This document shows positions 43,428 to 51,669 of a stretch of 64,000 nucleotides of DNA, piece by piece. A program made the position numbers and the translations under genes. Position 1 is the first letter of the stretch. Every line of letters begins with the position of its first letter. Source of the DNA: Streptomyces sp. AM 2-1-1 (GTDB lineage: Bacteria; Actinomycetota; Actinomycetes; Streptomycetales; Streptomycetaceae). The stretch covers positions 2,232,001-2,296,000 of the forward strand of contig NZ_CP119147.1 of the NCBI RefSeq assembly GCF_029167645.1, written 5' to 3'. The notes under the pieces were generated by a model. It was not told where the DNA came from. It saw only the letters and a list, made by a program, of their open reading frames with translations, and did no database searches.

Positions 43428-44648
43428 ATGCTCTCCGAGCCGTCGACCGCCACCGTCCGCGCCACCCTCCCCGCCGTCGGGGCCGCCATCGGAGACATCG
43501 CCGACCTCTTCTACCACAAGCTCTTCGCCGCCCACCCCGAGCTGCTGCGCGACTTCTTCAACCGCGGCAACCAGGCCGCCGCCACCCAGCAGCGCGCCCT
43601 CGCGGGCTCGGTCGCCGCGTTCGCGACGATGCTGGTCGAGCACCCGGACACCCGCCCGGACGTGATGCTGAACCGGATCGCGCACAAGCACGCCTCCCTC
43701 GGCGTGACGGCCGCGCAGTACGAGGTGGTTCACACCCACCTCTTCGCCGCCATCGCGGAGGTGCTCGGCGACGCGGTCACCCCGGAGGTGGCCGCCGCCT
43801 GGGACGAGGTCTACTGGCTGATGGCCAACGCCCTCATCTCCCTCGAGGACCGGCTCTACGCGGAGCGGGGCGTCGCCGCCGGCGACGTCTGGCGGGAGTG
43901 GGAGGTCGTGGACCGTGCGGAGGCCACCGCCGACGTCGCCACCTTCCGGCTCCGCCCCGCGGACGGCTCCCCGGCCCCGGCGTTCCGCGCCGGCCAGTAC
44001 GTCTCCGTCCAGGTAGAGCTCCCGGACGGCGCCCACCAGATACGCCAGTACAGCCTCTGGGGCGCTCCGGACTCCCCGCTGCGGTCGATCGCCGTCAAGC
44101 GGGTCCGCGGCGGCGCCGGGCCGGACGGCGAGGTCTCGGCGCACCTGCACGCCCACGTCAGCCCCGGTGACCGGCTGCGCGTCTCGCTGCCGTACGGCGA
44201 CCTGACCCTCGGCTCGCTCGGCGGGTCCGTCGGAGGGGAGTCGCAAGTCCCGCTGCTGCTCGCCTCGGCCGGAATCGGCTGCACCCCGATGCTGTCTTTC
44301 CTGGAGCACCTCGTGGCCACCGCCCACGCCGCACCGGTGACCGTGGTGCACGGCGACCGCTCCCCCGACGACCACGCCCTCCGGGTCGACCACGCGCGGC
44401 TGACCGGCGAACTCAAGGGCGGCGCGGCCCACTTCTGGTACGAGCACCCGGAGGCCGGCCACCCCGCCGAGCGCACCGGACCGGTCGACCTGCGCGGCCT
44501 GACCGTCGCGCCCGGCACCCACGCCTACCTCTGCGGCCCGCTGCCCTTCATGCGCGCCGTCCGCACCCAGCTGCTGGCCAAGGGCGTCCCCGCGGCGGAC
44601 ATCCACTACGAGGTGTTCGGCCCGGACCTCTGGCTCGCCCAGGATTGA
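43428..44648 (+). CDS. hmpA: Flavohaemoglobin, nitric oxide dioxygenase
   Basis: 406-residue cytoplasmic enzyme oxidising NO to nitrate with O2 and NAD(P)H. Globin domain (about 1-140) with the proximal haem histidine in the IAHKHASLGV segment (residues 86-88), FAD domain (about 150-260: FRAGQYVSVQVELPDG, IRQYSLWGAP) and NAD domain (about 270-400: LLASAGIGCTPMLSFLEHL, YLCGPLPFMRAV, HYEVFGPDLW). All three domains are complete. ATG 43428 follows GAGGAG. Regulated by NsrR through the operator just upstream. Confidence 0.96.
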   Translation: MLSEPSTATVRATLPAVGAAIGDIADLFYHKLFAAHPELLRDFFNRGNQAAATQQRALAGSVAAFATMLVEHPDTRPDVMLNRIAHKHASLGVTAAQYEVVHTHLFAAIAEVLGDAVTPEVAAAWDEVYWLMANALISLEDRLYAERGVAAGDVWREWEVVDRAEATADVATFRLRPADGSPAPAFRAGQYVSVQVELPDGAHQIRQYSLWGAPDSPLRSIAVKRVRGGAGPDGEVSAHLHAHVSPGDRLRVSLPYGDLTLGSLGGSVGGESQVPLLLASAGIGCTPMLSFLEHLVATAHAAPVTVVHGDRSPDDHALRVDHARLTGELKGGAAHFWYEHPEAGHPAERTGPVDLRGLTVAPGTHAYLCGPLPFMRAVRTQLLAKGVPAADIHYEVFGPDLWLAQD

Positions 44649-44654
44649 TCCGGG

Positions 44655-44702
44655 GCCGGCCCGCGCGGCAGGACGGGCGTCGCCGGCGACGGCCGGGCCG
44701 GC
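44655..44702. terminator. Probable terminator after hmpA
   Basis: GCCGGCCCG (44655-44663) and CGGGCCGGC (44694-44702) enclose a smaller GTCGCCGGCGAC dyad, so a branched hairpin can form 7 bp after the hmpA stop. Confidence 0.45.
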
Positions 44703-44753
44703 GGGGCGAAGGGTCCCCGCCGGCCTCCGCGCGGCTGGGGTGACACTGGAGGG

Positions 44754-45701
44754 GTGCGCCCGACACCCCCCGCCTCCCCGGACCCCGCCTCCCTCCTCCG
44801 CCCCCTCCTGCCGTCCCCGCTGGTGGAGACGGGCGACGAACGGTTCGCGCGGCACGGCGTCCGTCTGCTCCTCAAGCGGGACGACCTGATCCATCCGGAC
44901 CTGCCGGGCAACAAGTGGCGCAAGCTCGCGCCCAACCTCGCCGCCGCGGACGGTCGCCCGGTGCTGACCTTCGGCGGGGCGTACTCGAACCACCTGCGGG
45001 CGACCGCCGCCGCCGGGCGGCTGCTGGGCTTCGCCACCGTCGGGGTCGTACGCGGCGAGGAGCTGGCGCACCGCCCGCTCAACCCCTCGCTCGCCCGGTG
45101 CGCGGCCGACGGGATGCGGCTGCACTTCGTGGACCGGGCGACCTACCGCGCGAAGGACGATCCGCGGGTGCTGGGGGCGCTGCTGGACCGCTTCGGGGAC
45201 GCCCGGGTCATCCCGGAGGGCGGCAGCAACGCGGCGGCCGCACAGGGCTGCACGGAGCTCGGGCGGGAGTTGCGCGGGCACACCGAGGTGGCCGCGGTGG
45301 CCTGCGGGACCGGCGGGACCCTGGCGGGCCTCGCGGCCGGCCTGGACACCGGGCAGCGGGCGCTCGGCGTCGCGGTACTGCGCGGCGGTTTCCTGGCCGG
45401 CACCGTGCGGGACCTCCAGCGGGAGGCGTTCGGCGGGCCGAAGGGGCAGTGGTCGGTGGAGGACCGCTTCCCCTTCGGGGGTTACGCCCGGACGACACCG
45501 GAACTCCACGCGTTCGCCGAAGACTTCGAGGACCGGCACGGGCTGCCGGTCGAGCGGATCTACGTGGCGAAGCTGCTGTACGCGCTGACCGAGCTGGCCC
45601 GGGAGGGGGCGTTCGCCCCGGGCTCCCGGGTGACGGCGGTGGTCACCGGGCGCCCGGAGCCCGGGCCGGACGCCGGTCAGGAGGCGTCGGACTCCCGGTA
45701 G
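44754..45701 (+). CDS. PLP-dependent D-cysteine desulfhydrase / ACC deaminase-like enzyme
   Basis: 315-residue fold-type II PLP enzyme. The cofactor lysine is in LPGNKWRKL, followed by FGGAYSNHLRATAAAG; ACGTGGTLAGLAAGL holds the phosphate. Members open D-cysteine or 1-aminocyclopropane-1-carboxylate to ammonia and a keto acid; which one is used cannot be decided here, though D-cysteine desulfhydrase activity is more common. GTG start 44754, with GGAGGG adjacent. The 3' end overlaps the convergent antiporter gene by 25 bp. Confidence 0.85.
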   Translation: MRPTPPASPDPASLLRPLLPSPLVETGDERFARHGVRLLLKRDDLIHPDLPGNKWRKLAPNLAAADGRPVLTFGGAYSNHLRATAAAGRLLGFATVGVVRGEELAHRPLNPSLARCAADGMRLHFVDRATYRAKDDPRVLGALLDRFGDARVIPEGGSNAAAAQGCTELGRELRGHTEVAAVACGTGGTLAGLAAGLDTGQRALGVAVLRGGFLAGTVRDLQREAFGGPKGQWSVEDRFPFGGYARTTPELHAFAEDFEDRHGLPVERIYVAKLLYALTELAREGAFAPGSRVTAVVTGRPEPGPDAGQEASDSR

Positions 45702-47278
45702 GCCGCGGCCTCTTCGAGGTCGAGGCGGCGCAGCAGGGTGCGCAGCATCTCGTCGTCGATGCGGCGGTCGTCACGGAGCCGCACGAAGACCGCGCGCTCG
45801 GCCTCGATCATGTCGCGGGAGAGCCGGCGGTAGGTGTCGTCGGCGGACTCGCCGGTGAGCGGGTTGGCGGCGCCGAGGCGTTCCCACACGGCGTTGCGGC
45901 GGCGTTCCAGGACCGTGCGGAGCCGGTCGGCGAGGGGGGCGGGAAGGCTGTTGTGCTCGTCCGCGAGGAGTTCGTCCAGCCGCTGTTCGGCGGCGGTGGA
46001 CGCCTCGCTCTGGGCCTGCGCCTCGGCGAGCGTCTGGGTTTGCGGGTCGGGGCGGGGCAGCTTCAGCACCCGGACCAGCAGCGGCAGTGAGAGGCCCTGG
46101 ACGACCAGGGTGCCGATGACGGTGGTGAAGGTCAGGAAGAGCACCAGGTTGCGGGCGGGGAAGGGCTCGCCGTCGTTCATGACCGTCGGGATGGAGAAGG
46201 CGATGGCGAGCGAGACGACGCCGCGCATGCCGGCCCACCCGACGATCAGCGGGGCGGTCCAGTCGGTCTCCGGTTCGCGGGCGCGGATGCGGGAGGAGAT
46301 CCAGCGCGGCACGTAGGTGGAGGGGTAGACCCACAGGAAGCGGACGACCACGACGGCGACGAACACGGCGACGGCGTAGCGGAGCGCGTCCCACACGGCG
46401 TAGGCGCCCAGTCCCCTCAGCACGAACGGCAACTGGAGCCCGATGAGGGCGAAGACGGCTGACTCCAGCACGAAGGCGACCATCTTCCAGACCGCGGCCT
46501 CCTGGAGGCGGGTGGCGAAGTCGACCTGCCAGGACCGGTGTCCGAGGTAGAGGGCGACGACGACCACGGCGAGCACGCCGGAGGCGTGCACCCGCTCGGC
46601 GGCCGCGTACGCGACGAACGGGATCAGCAGGGACAGGGTGTTCTGGAGCAGCGCCTCCTTGAGGTGGGTGCGCAGCCAGTGCAGCGGGACCATCAGCAGG
46701 AGGCCGACGAGGACGCCGCCGACCGAGGCGAGCAGGAACTCGAAGATCCCCTCGCCCCAGCTCATCCCCGCGCCCACGGCGGCGGCCAGGGCCACCTTGT
46801 AGGCGGTGATCGCGGTGGCGTCGTTCACCAGGGACTCCCCCTGGAGGATGGTGGTGACCCGGGCGGGCAGGCCGACCCGGCGGGCGATGGCGGCGGCGGT
46901 CACGGCGTCGGGCGGGGCGACGACCGCGCCGAGCACCAGCGCTGCGGGCAACGGCAGGTCCGGTACCAGGAGATAGGCGAGCCAGCCGACGGCGAGCGTC
47001 GCGAACAGGACGTAGCCGACCGACAGCAGAGCGACGGGCCGGGCGTTGGCCCGCAGGTCCAGGTAGGAGCTGTCCACGGCGGCGGTGTACAGCAGGGGCG
47101 GCAGCAGCAGCGGCAGCACGATGTGCGCGTCGAGCGTGTAGGCCGGTACGCCCGGCAGGTAGGCGGCCAGCAGTCCTACGGCGACCAGCAGCAGCGGCGC
47201 GGGCACGGGTGTCCGCCGCGCGGCGCCGGCGACCGCCGCGCTGGCCGCGACCAGTGCGACCAGGGGCAATGCGTCCAT
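45677..47278 (-). CDS. Na+/H+ antiporter, CPA1 family
   Basis: 533-residue membrane protein with about 12 helices and a charged cytoplasmic tail (about 415-533). CPA1 landmarks: VLGAVVAPPDAVTAAAIARR, ILQGESLVNDATAITAYKVA (the ND pair for ion binding) and GWAGMRGVVSLAIAFSIP. It should exchange Na+ (or K+) for H+ and help pH and salt balance. The tail with LDELLADEHNSLPAPLADRL probably regulates transport. ATG 47278 marks the start of the first hydrophobic helix; upstream in-frame sequence lacks membrane character. Confidence 0.93.
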   Translation of the reverse strand: MDALPLVALVAASAAVAGAARRTPVPAPLLLVAVGLLAAYLPGVPAYTLDAHIVLPLLLPPLLYTAAVDSSYLDLRANARPVALLSVGYVLFATLAVGWLAYLLVPDLPLPAALVLGAVVAPPDAVTAAAIARRVGLPARVTTILQGESLVNDATAITAYKVALAAAVGAGMSWGEGIFEFLLASVGGVLVGLLLMVPLHWLRTHLKEALLQNTLSLLIPFVAYAAAERVHASGVLAVVVVALYLGHRSWQVDFATRLQEAAVWKMVAFVLESAVFALIGLQLPFVLRGLGAYAVWDALRYAVAVFVAVVVVRFLWVYPSTYVPRWISSRIRAREPETDWTAPLIVGWAGMRGVVSLAIAFSIPTVMNDGEPFPARNLVLFLTFTTVIGTLVVQGLSLPLLVRVLKLPRPDPQTQTLAEAQAQSEASTAAEQRLDELLADEHNSLPAPLADRLRTVLERRRNAVWERLGAANPLTGESADDTYRRLSRDMIEAERAVFVRLRDDRRIDDEMLRTLLRRLDLEEAAAYRESDAS

Positions 47279-47314
47279 CAGTCGGGTCCTCGCATCCGTC
47301 GTAACCTGGCCATC

Positions 47315-47575
47315 ATGAGTGAGTGCCTCCACGTATCCGAACTGCCCCGCCCCGAGCCGACCCCGCTCAGCTCCACCTGCCTGGAGTGCCGGGACGCCGG
47401 GGCACACCCCGTGCAGCTGCGCCTCTGCCTCACCTGCGGGCACGTCGGTTGCTGTGATTCGTCACCGCTGCGGCACGCTACGGGACACGCCCGGGAGAGC
47501 GGACACCCGGTGATGCGGAGCTTCGAGCCCGGCGAGAGCTGGCGCTGGTGCTACGAGGACGGTTCGATCGTCTGA
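47315..47575 (+). CDS. UBP-type zinc-finger protein
   Basis: 86-residue protein consisting of one UBP-type (ubiquitin-hydrolase-like) zinc finger: CLHVSE at the start, STCLECRDAGAHPVQLRLCL, TCGHVGCCDSSPLRHATGHA and HPVMRSFEPGESWRWCYED. The Cys/His spacing matches the eukaryotic fold, though bacteria with no ubiquitin carry it too; it may bind protein C-termini or act with the neighbouring antiporter, with which it shares a 36-bp divergent region. TAACCT lies 7 nt before the ATG, suggesting leaderless expression. Confidence 0.9.
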   Translation: MSECLHVSELPRPEPTPLSSTCLECRDAGAHPVQLRLCLTCGHVGCCDSSPLRHATGHARESGHPVMRSFEPGESWRWCYEDGSIV

Positions 47576-47869
47576 CGCCTGGGTACGTCGAACCGGGCGC
47601 CGGTTCTTCGGAATTGCGACCCCGCACTCCGCACCCCGCAACCCCCGGGGCGGGGCACCTCCCCGTCACGGGCGAACAATGCCGGTCACGGCACTAGCCA
47701 CTTTCCGTAGGACCGTGCTTACCATGTGTCACCCCCACCGGTTGGGCTCGCGGCGACACGGCACCATGGATCGCGATAGCGTCGCCCCGACCGAGAACCG
47801 ACGACCGACCGCACGGTTTTGGACATGTTCCGGAACCTCGAACGAGTTTGTGCCACCTTGGAGGTGAGG

Positions 47870-48283
47870 GTGTCCCAGATCGCAGGTGAACCCGGGAACC
47901 AGGACTTCGTGGAGGTCCGGCTGCCCGCGGCGGGTGCCTACCTGTCGGTGTTGCGTACGGCCACGGCCGGCCTCGCGGCGCGCTTGGACTTCACTCTCGA
48001 CGAGATCGAGGATCTCCGCATCGCGGTCGACGAGGCCTGCGCGATCCTGCTCCAGCAGGCCGTGCCGGGTTCCGTCCTCAGCTGCGTGTTCCGGCTCGTC
48101 GACGACTCCCTCGAAGTGACCGTGTCGGCCCCGACCACGGACGGGCGGGCGCCGGAGCGCGACACCTTCGCGTGGACGGTGCTCGCCGCGCTGGCGGGCA
48201 AGGTCGAGTCCACGGTCGCCGACGACCGGACGGTCAGCATCAGCCTCCACAAACAGCGCGGCGCGGGACCCGGGCCGGCGTGA
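47870..48283 (+). CDS. Anti-sigma factor of the SigH type (RsbW-like ATP-binding protein)
   Basis: 137-residue HATPase_c-type protein. It starts SQIAGEPGNQDFVEVRLPAA, with LRTATAGLAARLDFTLDEIE and IAVDEACAILLQQ as N-box region. The conserved Asn of the N box of RsbW kinases is not evident, so it may bind its sigma factor without phosphorylating an antagonist. The GTG at 47870 has GGAGG upstream; earlier in-frame ATGs lack one. The stop overlaps the sigma factor start (GTGA). By position it matches the S. coelicolor anti-SigH protein (known as PrsH, UshX or RshA). It should hold SigH inactive until stress. Confidence 0.85.
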   Translation: MSQIAGEPGNQDFVEVRLPAAGAYLSVLRTATAGLAARLDFTLDEIEDLRIAVDEACAILLQQAVPGSVLSCVFRLVDDSLEVTVSAPTTDGRAPERDTFAWTVLAALAGKVESTVADDRTVSISLHKQRGAGPGPA

Positions 48284-49236
48284 GCGACGGGAACGGGGAC
48301 GGTGCTGTGCGGGACGATTCGGTTCGACCAGGGGCGGTGCACCCGACCGCCGTCCCCGAGCAACAGGCCCGGCCGCACCCGGTGGACGGGGCGGCCGGGG
48401 CCGGCGGGCCCGGGGGTGTCACGGTCGCGGCAGATCAGGTGGAGCGGGCGGGCCAGATGAGCGAGCACGGGCACCACGATCCCAACGACCGCAGCGGCGC
48501 ACGGGCGCTCTTCTTCGTGCTCCGGGAGCTGCCGGACGGATCTCCCCAGAAGGCGGAGCTGCGCAACCGGCTGGTCCGGATGCACCTGCCGCTCGTGGAG
48601 CACTTGGCCCGCAGGTTCCGCAACCGGGGCGAGCCGCTGGACGACCTCACCCAGGTCGCCACGATCGGCCTGATCAAGTCCGTGGACCGGTTCGATCCGG
48701 ACCGGGGCGTGGAGTTCTCCACCTATGCGACGCCGACCGTCGTCGGTGAGATCAAGCGCCACTTCCGGGACAAGGGCTGGGCGGTGCGAGTCCCGCGCCG
48801 CCTTCAGGAGTTGCGGCTGTCGCTGACCACGGCGACCGCGGAGCTCTCCCAGCAGCACGGCCGTTCACCGACCGTGCACGAGCTGGCGGAGCGCCTCGGC
48901 ATCTCCGAGGAGGAGGTGCTGGAAGGGCTGGAGTCGGCCAACGCCTACAGCACCCTCTCGCTCGACGTGCCGGACACGGACGACGAGTCGCCCGCCGTCG
49001 CGGACACACTGGGTTCGGAGGACGAGGCCCTGGAGGGGGTCGAGTACCGCGAGTCCCTGAAGCCGCTGCTGGAAGGCCTGCCGCCGAGGGAGAAGCGGAT
49101 CCTCCTGCTCAGGTTCTTCGGCAACATGACCCAGTCGCAGATCGCGCAGGAGGTCGGCATCTCGCAGATGCACGTCTCCCGGCTGCTGGCCCGCACCCTG
49201 GCCCAGCTGCGCGAGCGGCTCCTCGTGGAGGAGTGA
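48280..49236 (+). CDS. sigH: Stress-response RNA polymerase sigma factor (SigB/F family)
   Basis: 318 residues. A poorly conserved N-terminal extension of about 60 residues is followed by sigma region 2 (HLPLVEHLARRFRNRGEPLD, then DLTQVATIGLIKSVDRFDPD), region 3 (FRDKGWAVRVPRRLQELRLS) and region 4 (TQSQIAQEVGISQMHVSRLL). It belongs to the group 3 SigB/F class that governs osmotic and other stress and differentiation in Streptomyces. GTG 48280 overlaps the anti-sigma stop; an internal ATG (48457, MSEHGHHDPND) could yield a shorter form, as multiple SigH forms are known in S. coelicolor. Confidence 0.93.
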   Translation: MSDGNGDGAVRDDSVRPGAVHPTAVPEQQARPHPVDGAAGAGGPGGVTVAADQVERAGQMSEHGHHDPNDRSGARALFFVLRELPDGSPQKAELRNRLVRMHLPLVEHLARRFRNRGEPLDDLTQVATIGLIKSVDRFDPDRGVEFSTYATPTVVGEIKRHFRDKGWAVRVPRRLQELRLSLTTATAELSQQHGRSPTVHELAERLGISEEEVLEGLESANAYSTLSLDVPDTDDESPAVADTLGSEDEALEGVEYRESLKPLLEGLPPREKRILLLRFFGNMTQSQIAQEVGISQMHVSRLLARTLAQLRERLLVEE

Positions 49237-49243
49237 GCGTACG

Positions 49244-49295
49244 CGTACGGAAGCGGCCCGCCCCGGCAGATGCCGGGGCGGGCCGCTTCCGTACG
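49244..49295. terminator. Terminator between sigH and the convergent membrane protein gene
   Basis: A 25-bp stem with arms 49244-49268 and 49271-49295 and a very small loop, 7 bp after the sigH stop; also positioned to stop the leftward gene. Confidence 0.9.
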
Positions 49296-49305
49296 GAGAG
49301 CCGGG

Positions 49306-49773
49306 CTACCGGTCCTCGGGGGCCGGGCGCGGTCCGCGGTCGATGCCCAGCTCCCGCGTGGTGGCGGGGTTGAGGACGAGGACCAGCGCGGTGATCGCGA
49401 CGGCGGCGAGCGCGATCCCGGTGGGGATCAGGCCGCCCTGGGACTTCAGCAGTGTGTACGCCACCGGCAGCGCCATGATCTGCGTGATGAGCGTCGGGCC
49501 CCGGCTCCAGCTGCGGCGCAGCAGCAGTCCGCGGGCGGCCGCGAGCGGGATGACGCCGAGCGCGGCGAGGGTGGCTCCGCCGGTCACCGCCTGCTGCGGG
49601 CTCTGCGGGTGGCCGAGCAGCCCCATCACCAGCATGGAGATCCCGCCGACGACGAGTGCCGCCCCTTCCAGGGCGGTGAGCGCGGCGAGGGCCTCCATGC
49701 GCCCCGGCTTCCCGGTCCGTGCCCCGGGTGCGGGCGCGGGCGGCGGGGCGGGCGTGTTCGCTTGAGTACTCAC
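49306..49773 (-). CDS. Small integral membrane protein
   Basis: About 155 residues. A Pro/Ala-rich N-terminal 25 residues are followed by four probable membrane helices (about 28-50, 63-80, 92-110, 118-136) and a short charged tail ending GIDRGPRPAPEDR. No family is recognised with confidence. The GTG at 49773 (then STQANTPAPP) is preferred over an upstream start that adds arginine-rich residues. It converges on sigH and is divergent from the lipid kinase gene. Confidence 0.75.
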   Translation of the reverse strand: MSTQANTPAPPPAPAPGARTGKPGRMEALAALTALEGAALVVGGISMLVMGLLGHPQSPQQAVTGGATLAALGVIPLAAARGLLLRRSWSRGPTLITQIMALPVAYTLLKSQGGLIPTGIALAAVAITALVLVLNPATTRELGIDRGPRPAPEDR

Positions 49774-49937
49774 GCCAGCCAGGTTGGCATCCCGGGGCCC
49801 GGAAAGCGAAGCCGGGGGCCGCGCGTTCCCGAGCGGCACGCCCGGTAACTCCGTGTCACCGGGGGTGAGCGATCACCCTGGGTGACCGGCCGGGAGCGGC
49901 TCCCGGCCGGTACCGCCCGGTAGGTAGGCTTGCTGTC

Positions 49938-50903
49938 ATGCGCGCTCTCCTCGTGGTCAATCCCGCCGCCACCACCACCAGTGCGCGCACGCGCGACGTG
50001 CTGATCCACGCACTGGCGAGCGAGATGAAGATCGAGGCCGTGACCACGGAGTACCGGGGTCACGCCAGGGACCTGGGACGGCGTGCCGCGGACTCCGGCG
50101 GCTTCGACCTCGTGGTCGCCCTCGGCGGTGACGGCACCGTGAACGAGGTCGTCAACGGACTGCTGCACGACGGTCCCGACGACGGGCTGCCGAGCCTCGC
50201 CGTGGTCCCCGGCGGCTCGACGAACGTCTTCGCGCGGGCCCTCGGACTGCCCAACGATCCGGTGGAGTCGACCGGCGCGATCCTCCAGGCGCTGGCCGCG
50301 GAGAGCTCCCGCACGGTCGGGCTGGGACTGGCCGTCGGCACCCCGGGCTCCGCCGACGAGGCGGTGCCCGAACGCTGGTTCACCTTCTGCGCGGGCCTCG
50401 GCTTCGACGCCGGCGTGATCGGCCGGGTCGAACAGAAGCGCGAAGGCGGCAAGCGTTCGACCCACGCGCTGTACGTGCGCCAGGTGCTCCGGCAGTTCGT
50501 CGACGAGCCGCACCGCCGTCAGGGCGTGATCACGCTGGAGGTGCCCGGACAGGAGCCGGTGCACGAGCTGGCGCTGTCGATAATCTGCAACACCGCCCCC
50601 TGGACCTACCTGGGCAATCGCCCGATGTACGCCTCCCCCAAGGCCTCCTTCGACACCGCCCTGGACCTCCTCGGCCTGAAGCGGCTCTCCACCGCGCAGG
50701 TGGCCCGCTACGGCACTCAGCTGCTCACTTCCAGCCCCGAGAAGGGTCCACACGGCAAGCACGTCGTTTCACGACACGACCTCACGGACTTCACCTTGCA
50801 TTCAAAGGTCCCGCTCCCCTTCCAGATGGACGGCGACCACCTGGGGCTGCGTACGAGCGTGACGTTCACAGGCGTACGCCGTGCACTGCGTGTGATTGTG
50901 TGA
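49938..50903 (+). CDS. Diacylglycerol kinase-family lipid kinase
   Basis: 321-residue cytoplasmic lipid kinase. The catalytic domain has LLVVNPAATT at the N-terminus and the nucleotide motif VVALGGDGTVNEVVNGLL, then VVPGGSTNVFARALGLPND. The C-terminal beta-rich domain (from about 150) has GLGFDAGVIGRVEQKREGGK. It transfers ATP phosphate to a lipid hydroxyl such as diacylglycerol or a related lipid. TAGGCT (49925-49930) lies 7 nt before the ATG, suggesting a leaderless transcript. Confidence 0.9.
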   Translation: MRALLVVNPAATTTSARTRDVLIHALASEMKIEAVTTEYRGHARDLGRRAADSGGFDLVVALGGDGTVNEVVNGLLHDGPDDGLPSLAVVPGGSTNVFARALGLPNDPVESTGAILQALAAESSRTVGLGLAVGTPGSADEAVPERWFTFCAGLGFDAGVIGRVEQKREGGKRSTHALYVRQVLRQFVDEPHRRQGVITLEVPGQEPVHELALSIICNTAPWTYLGNRPMYASPKASFDTALDLLGLKRLSTAQVARYGTQLLTSSPEKGPHGKHVVSRHDLTDFTLHSKVPLPFQMDGDHLGLRTSVTFTGVRRALRVIV

Positions 50904-51222
50904 GTGGAAGGGCCCGAAGTCCTTTAACTCGAACGTTTGGGCTGGTTCCCACCCCTTAGAAGTACGGCTGTGACGGAGCCGACACCGAGGAATCAAAAAA
51001 AACTTTCCAGAAGGGGTTGTATCCGCCGCCCAGGTTTGGGAATCTCTACATGGCGATCGGGACGGCCCGCAGCATCGGCCTCCACTGAGAGTCAGAACCC
51101 CTCCCCACTGTGATGACCACGACCAGTTCGTCTGGGCGTAGGCCCTTCACCTGCGGGAGGATTCGTGAAAGCGTTCACATTCACAAGCAACACGCAAGTA
51201 ATACCAAGGAGAGGTAGCAGCC
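50904..51222. other. Promoter region of wblE
   Basis: 319 bp, less GC-rich than average (for example an AAAAAAAA run near 50995). It contains TTGTAT (51016-51021) and several A/T-rich stretches that may be promoter elements, and AAGGAGAGG directly before the wblE ATG. No gene recognised. Confidence 0.4.
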
Positions 51223-51480
51223 ATGGACTGGCGTCACAACGCCGTTTGTCGTGAGGAAGACCCCGAGCTGTTCTTCCCCATCGGCAACACCGGTCCTGCG
51301 CTGCTGCAGATCGAGGAAGCCAAGGCCGTCTGCCGTCGCTGCCCCGTCATGGAGCAGTGCCTGCAGTGGGCGCTCGAGTCCGGCCAGGACTCCGGCGTCT
51401 GGGGTGGCCTCAGCGAGGACGAGCGCCGCGCCATGAAGCGCCGCGCCGCTCGCAACCGGGCGCGCAACGCCAGCGCCTGA
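51223..51480 (+). CDS. wblE: WhiB-like iron-sulfur regulator WblE (WhiB1 type)
   Basis: 85-residue WhiB-family protein with a [4Fe-4S] cluster bound by Cys9, Cys37, Cys40 and Cys46 (C-x2-C-x5-C spacing), the GVWGGLSEDERR turn and a basic C-terminal segment (MKRRAARNRARN) for DNA binding. It is the WhiB1/WblE type, usually essential, which binds region 4 of the primary sigma factor and responds to NO. ATG 51223 follows AAGGAGAGG. Its position next to sigH matches S. coelicolor wblE (SCO5240). A strong bidirectional terminator follows. Confidence 0.95.
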   Translation: MDWRHNAVCREEDPELFFPIGNTGPALLQIEEAKAVCRRCPVMEQCLQWALESGQDSGVWGGLSEDERRAMKRRAARNRARNASA

Positions 51481-51593
51481 CCGACGCCCCCGCGACAAAG
51501 CCTCAGCCCGGCGGCGCGTACGCAGCGTACGCACAGCCCCGCCTTCGAGTCGCAGCGCGCAGTACCCCGTAGCGCAGAAGAACGTGCTTGAGG

Positions 51594-51631
51594 CGAAAGG
51601 CCCGGACCGTCACCACGGTCCGGGCCTTTCG
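51594..51631. terminator. Bidirectional terminator between wblE and the histidine kinase gene
   Basis: CGAAAGGCCCGGACCGT (51594-51610) pairs perfectly with ACGGTCCGGGCCTTTCG (51615-51631), 17-bp stem, 4-nt loop; A-run before and T-run within the second arm. Confidence 0.92.
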
Positions 51632-51669
51632 CTGTGCCGGGGGGAACGCGCCAGTCTCCCGGTCGGCGC

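Noticed and set aside
42717..45539. A 940-codon minus-strand frame across nsrR, hmpA and the PLP enzyme gene
   Set aside because: It crosses three well-supported genes, and its translation is low-complexity with no family similarity.
49926..49990. Ribosome-binding-site-led start for the lipid kinase
   Set aside because: No purine-rich site precedes the ATG at 49938; the TAGGCT box 7 nt upstream fits a leaderless start better.
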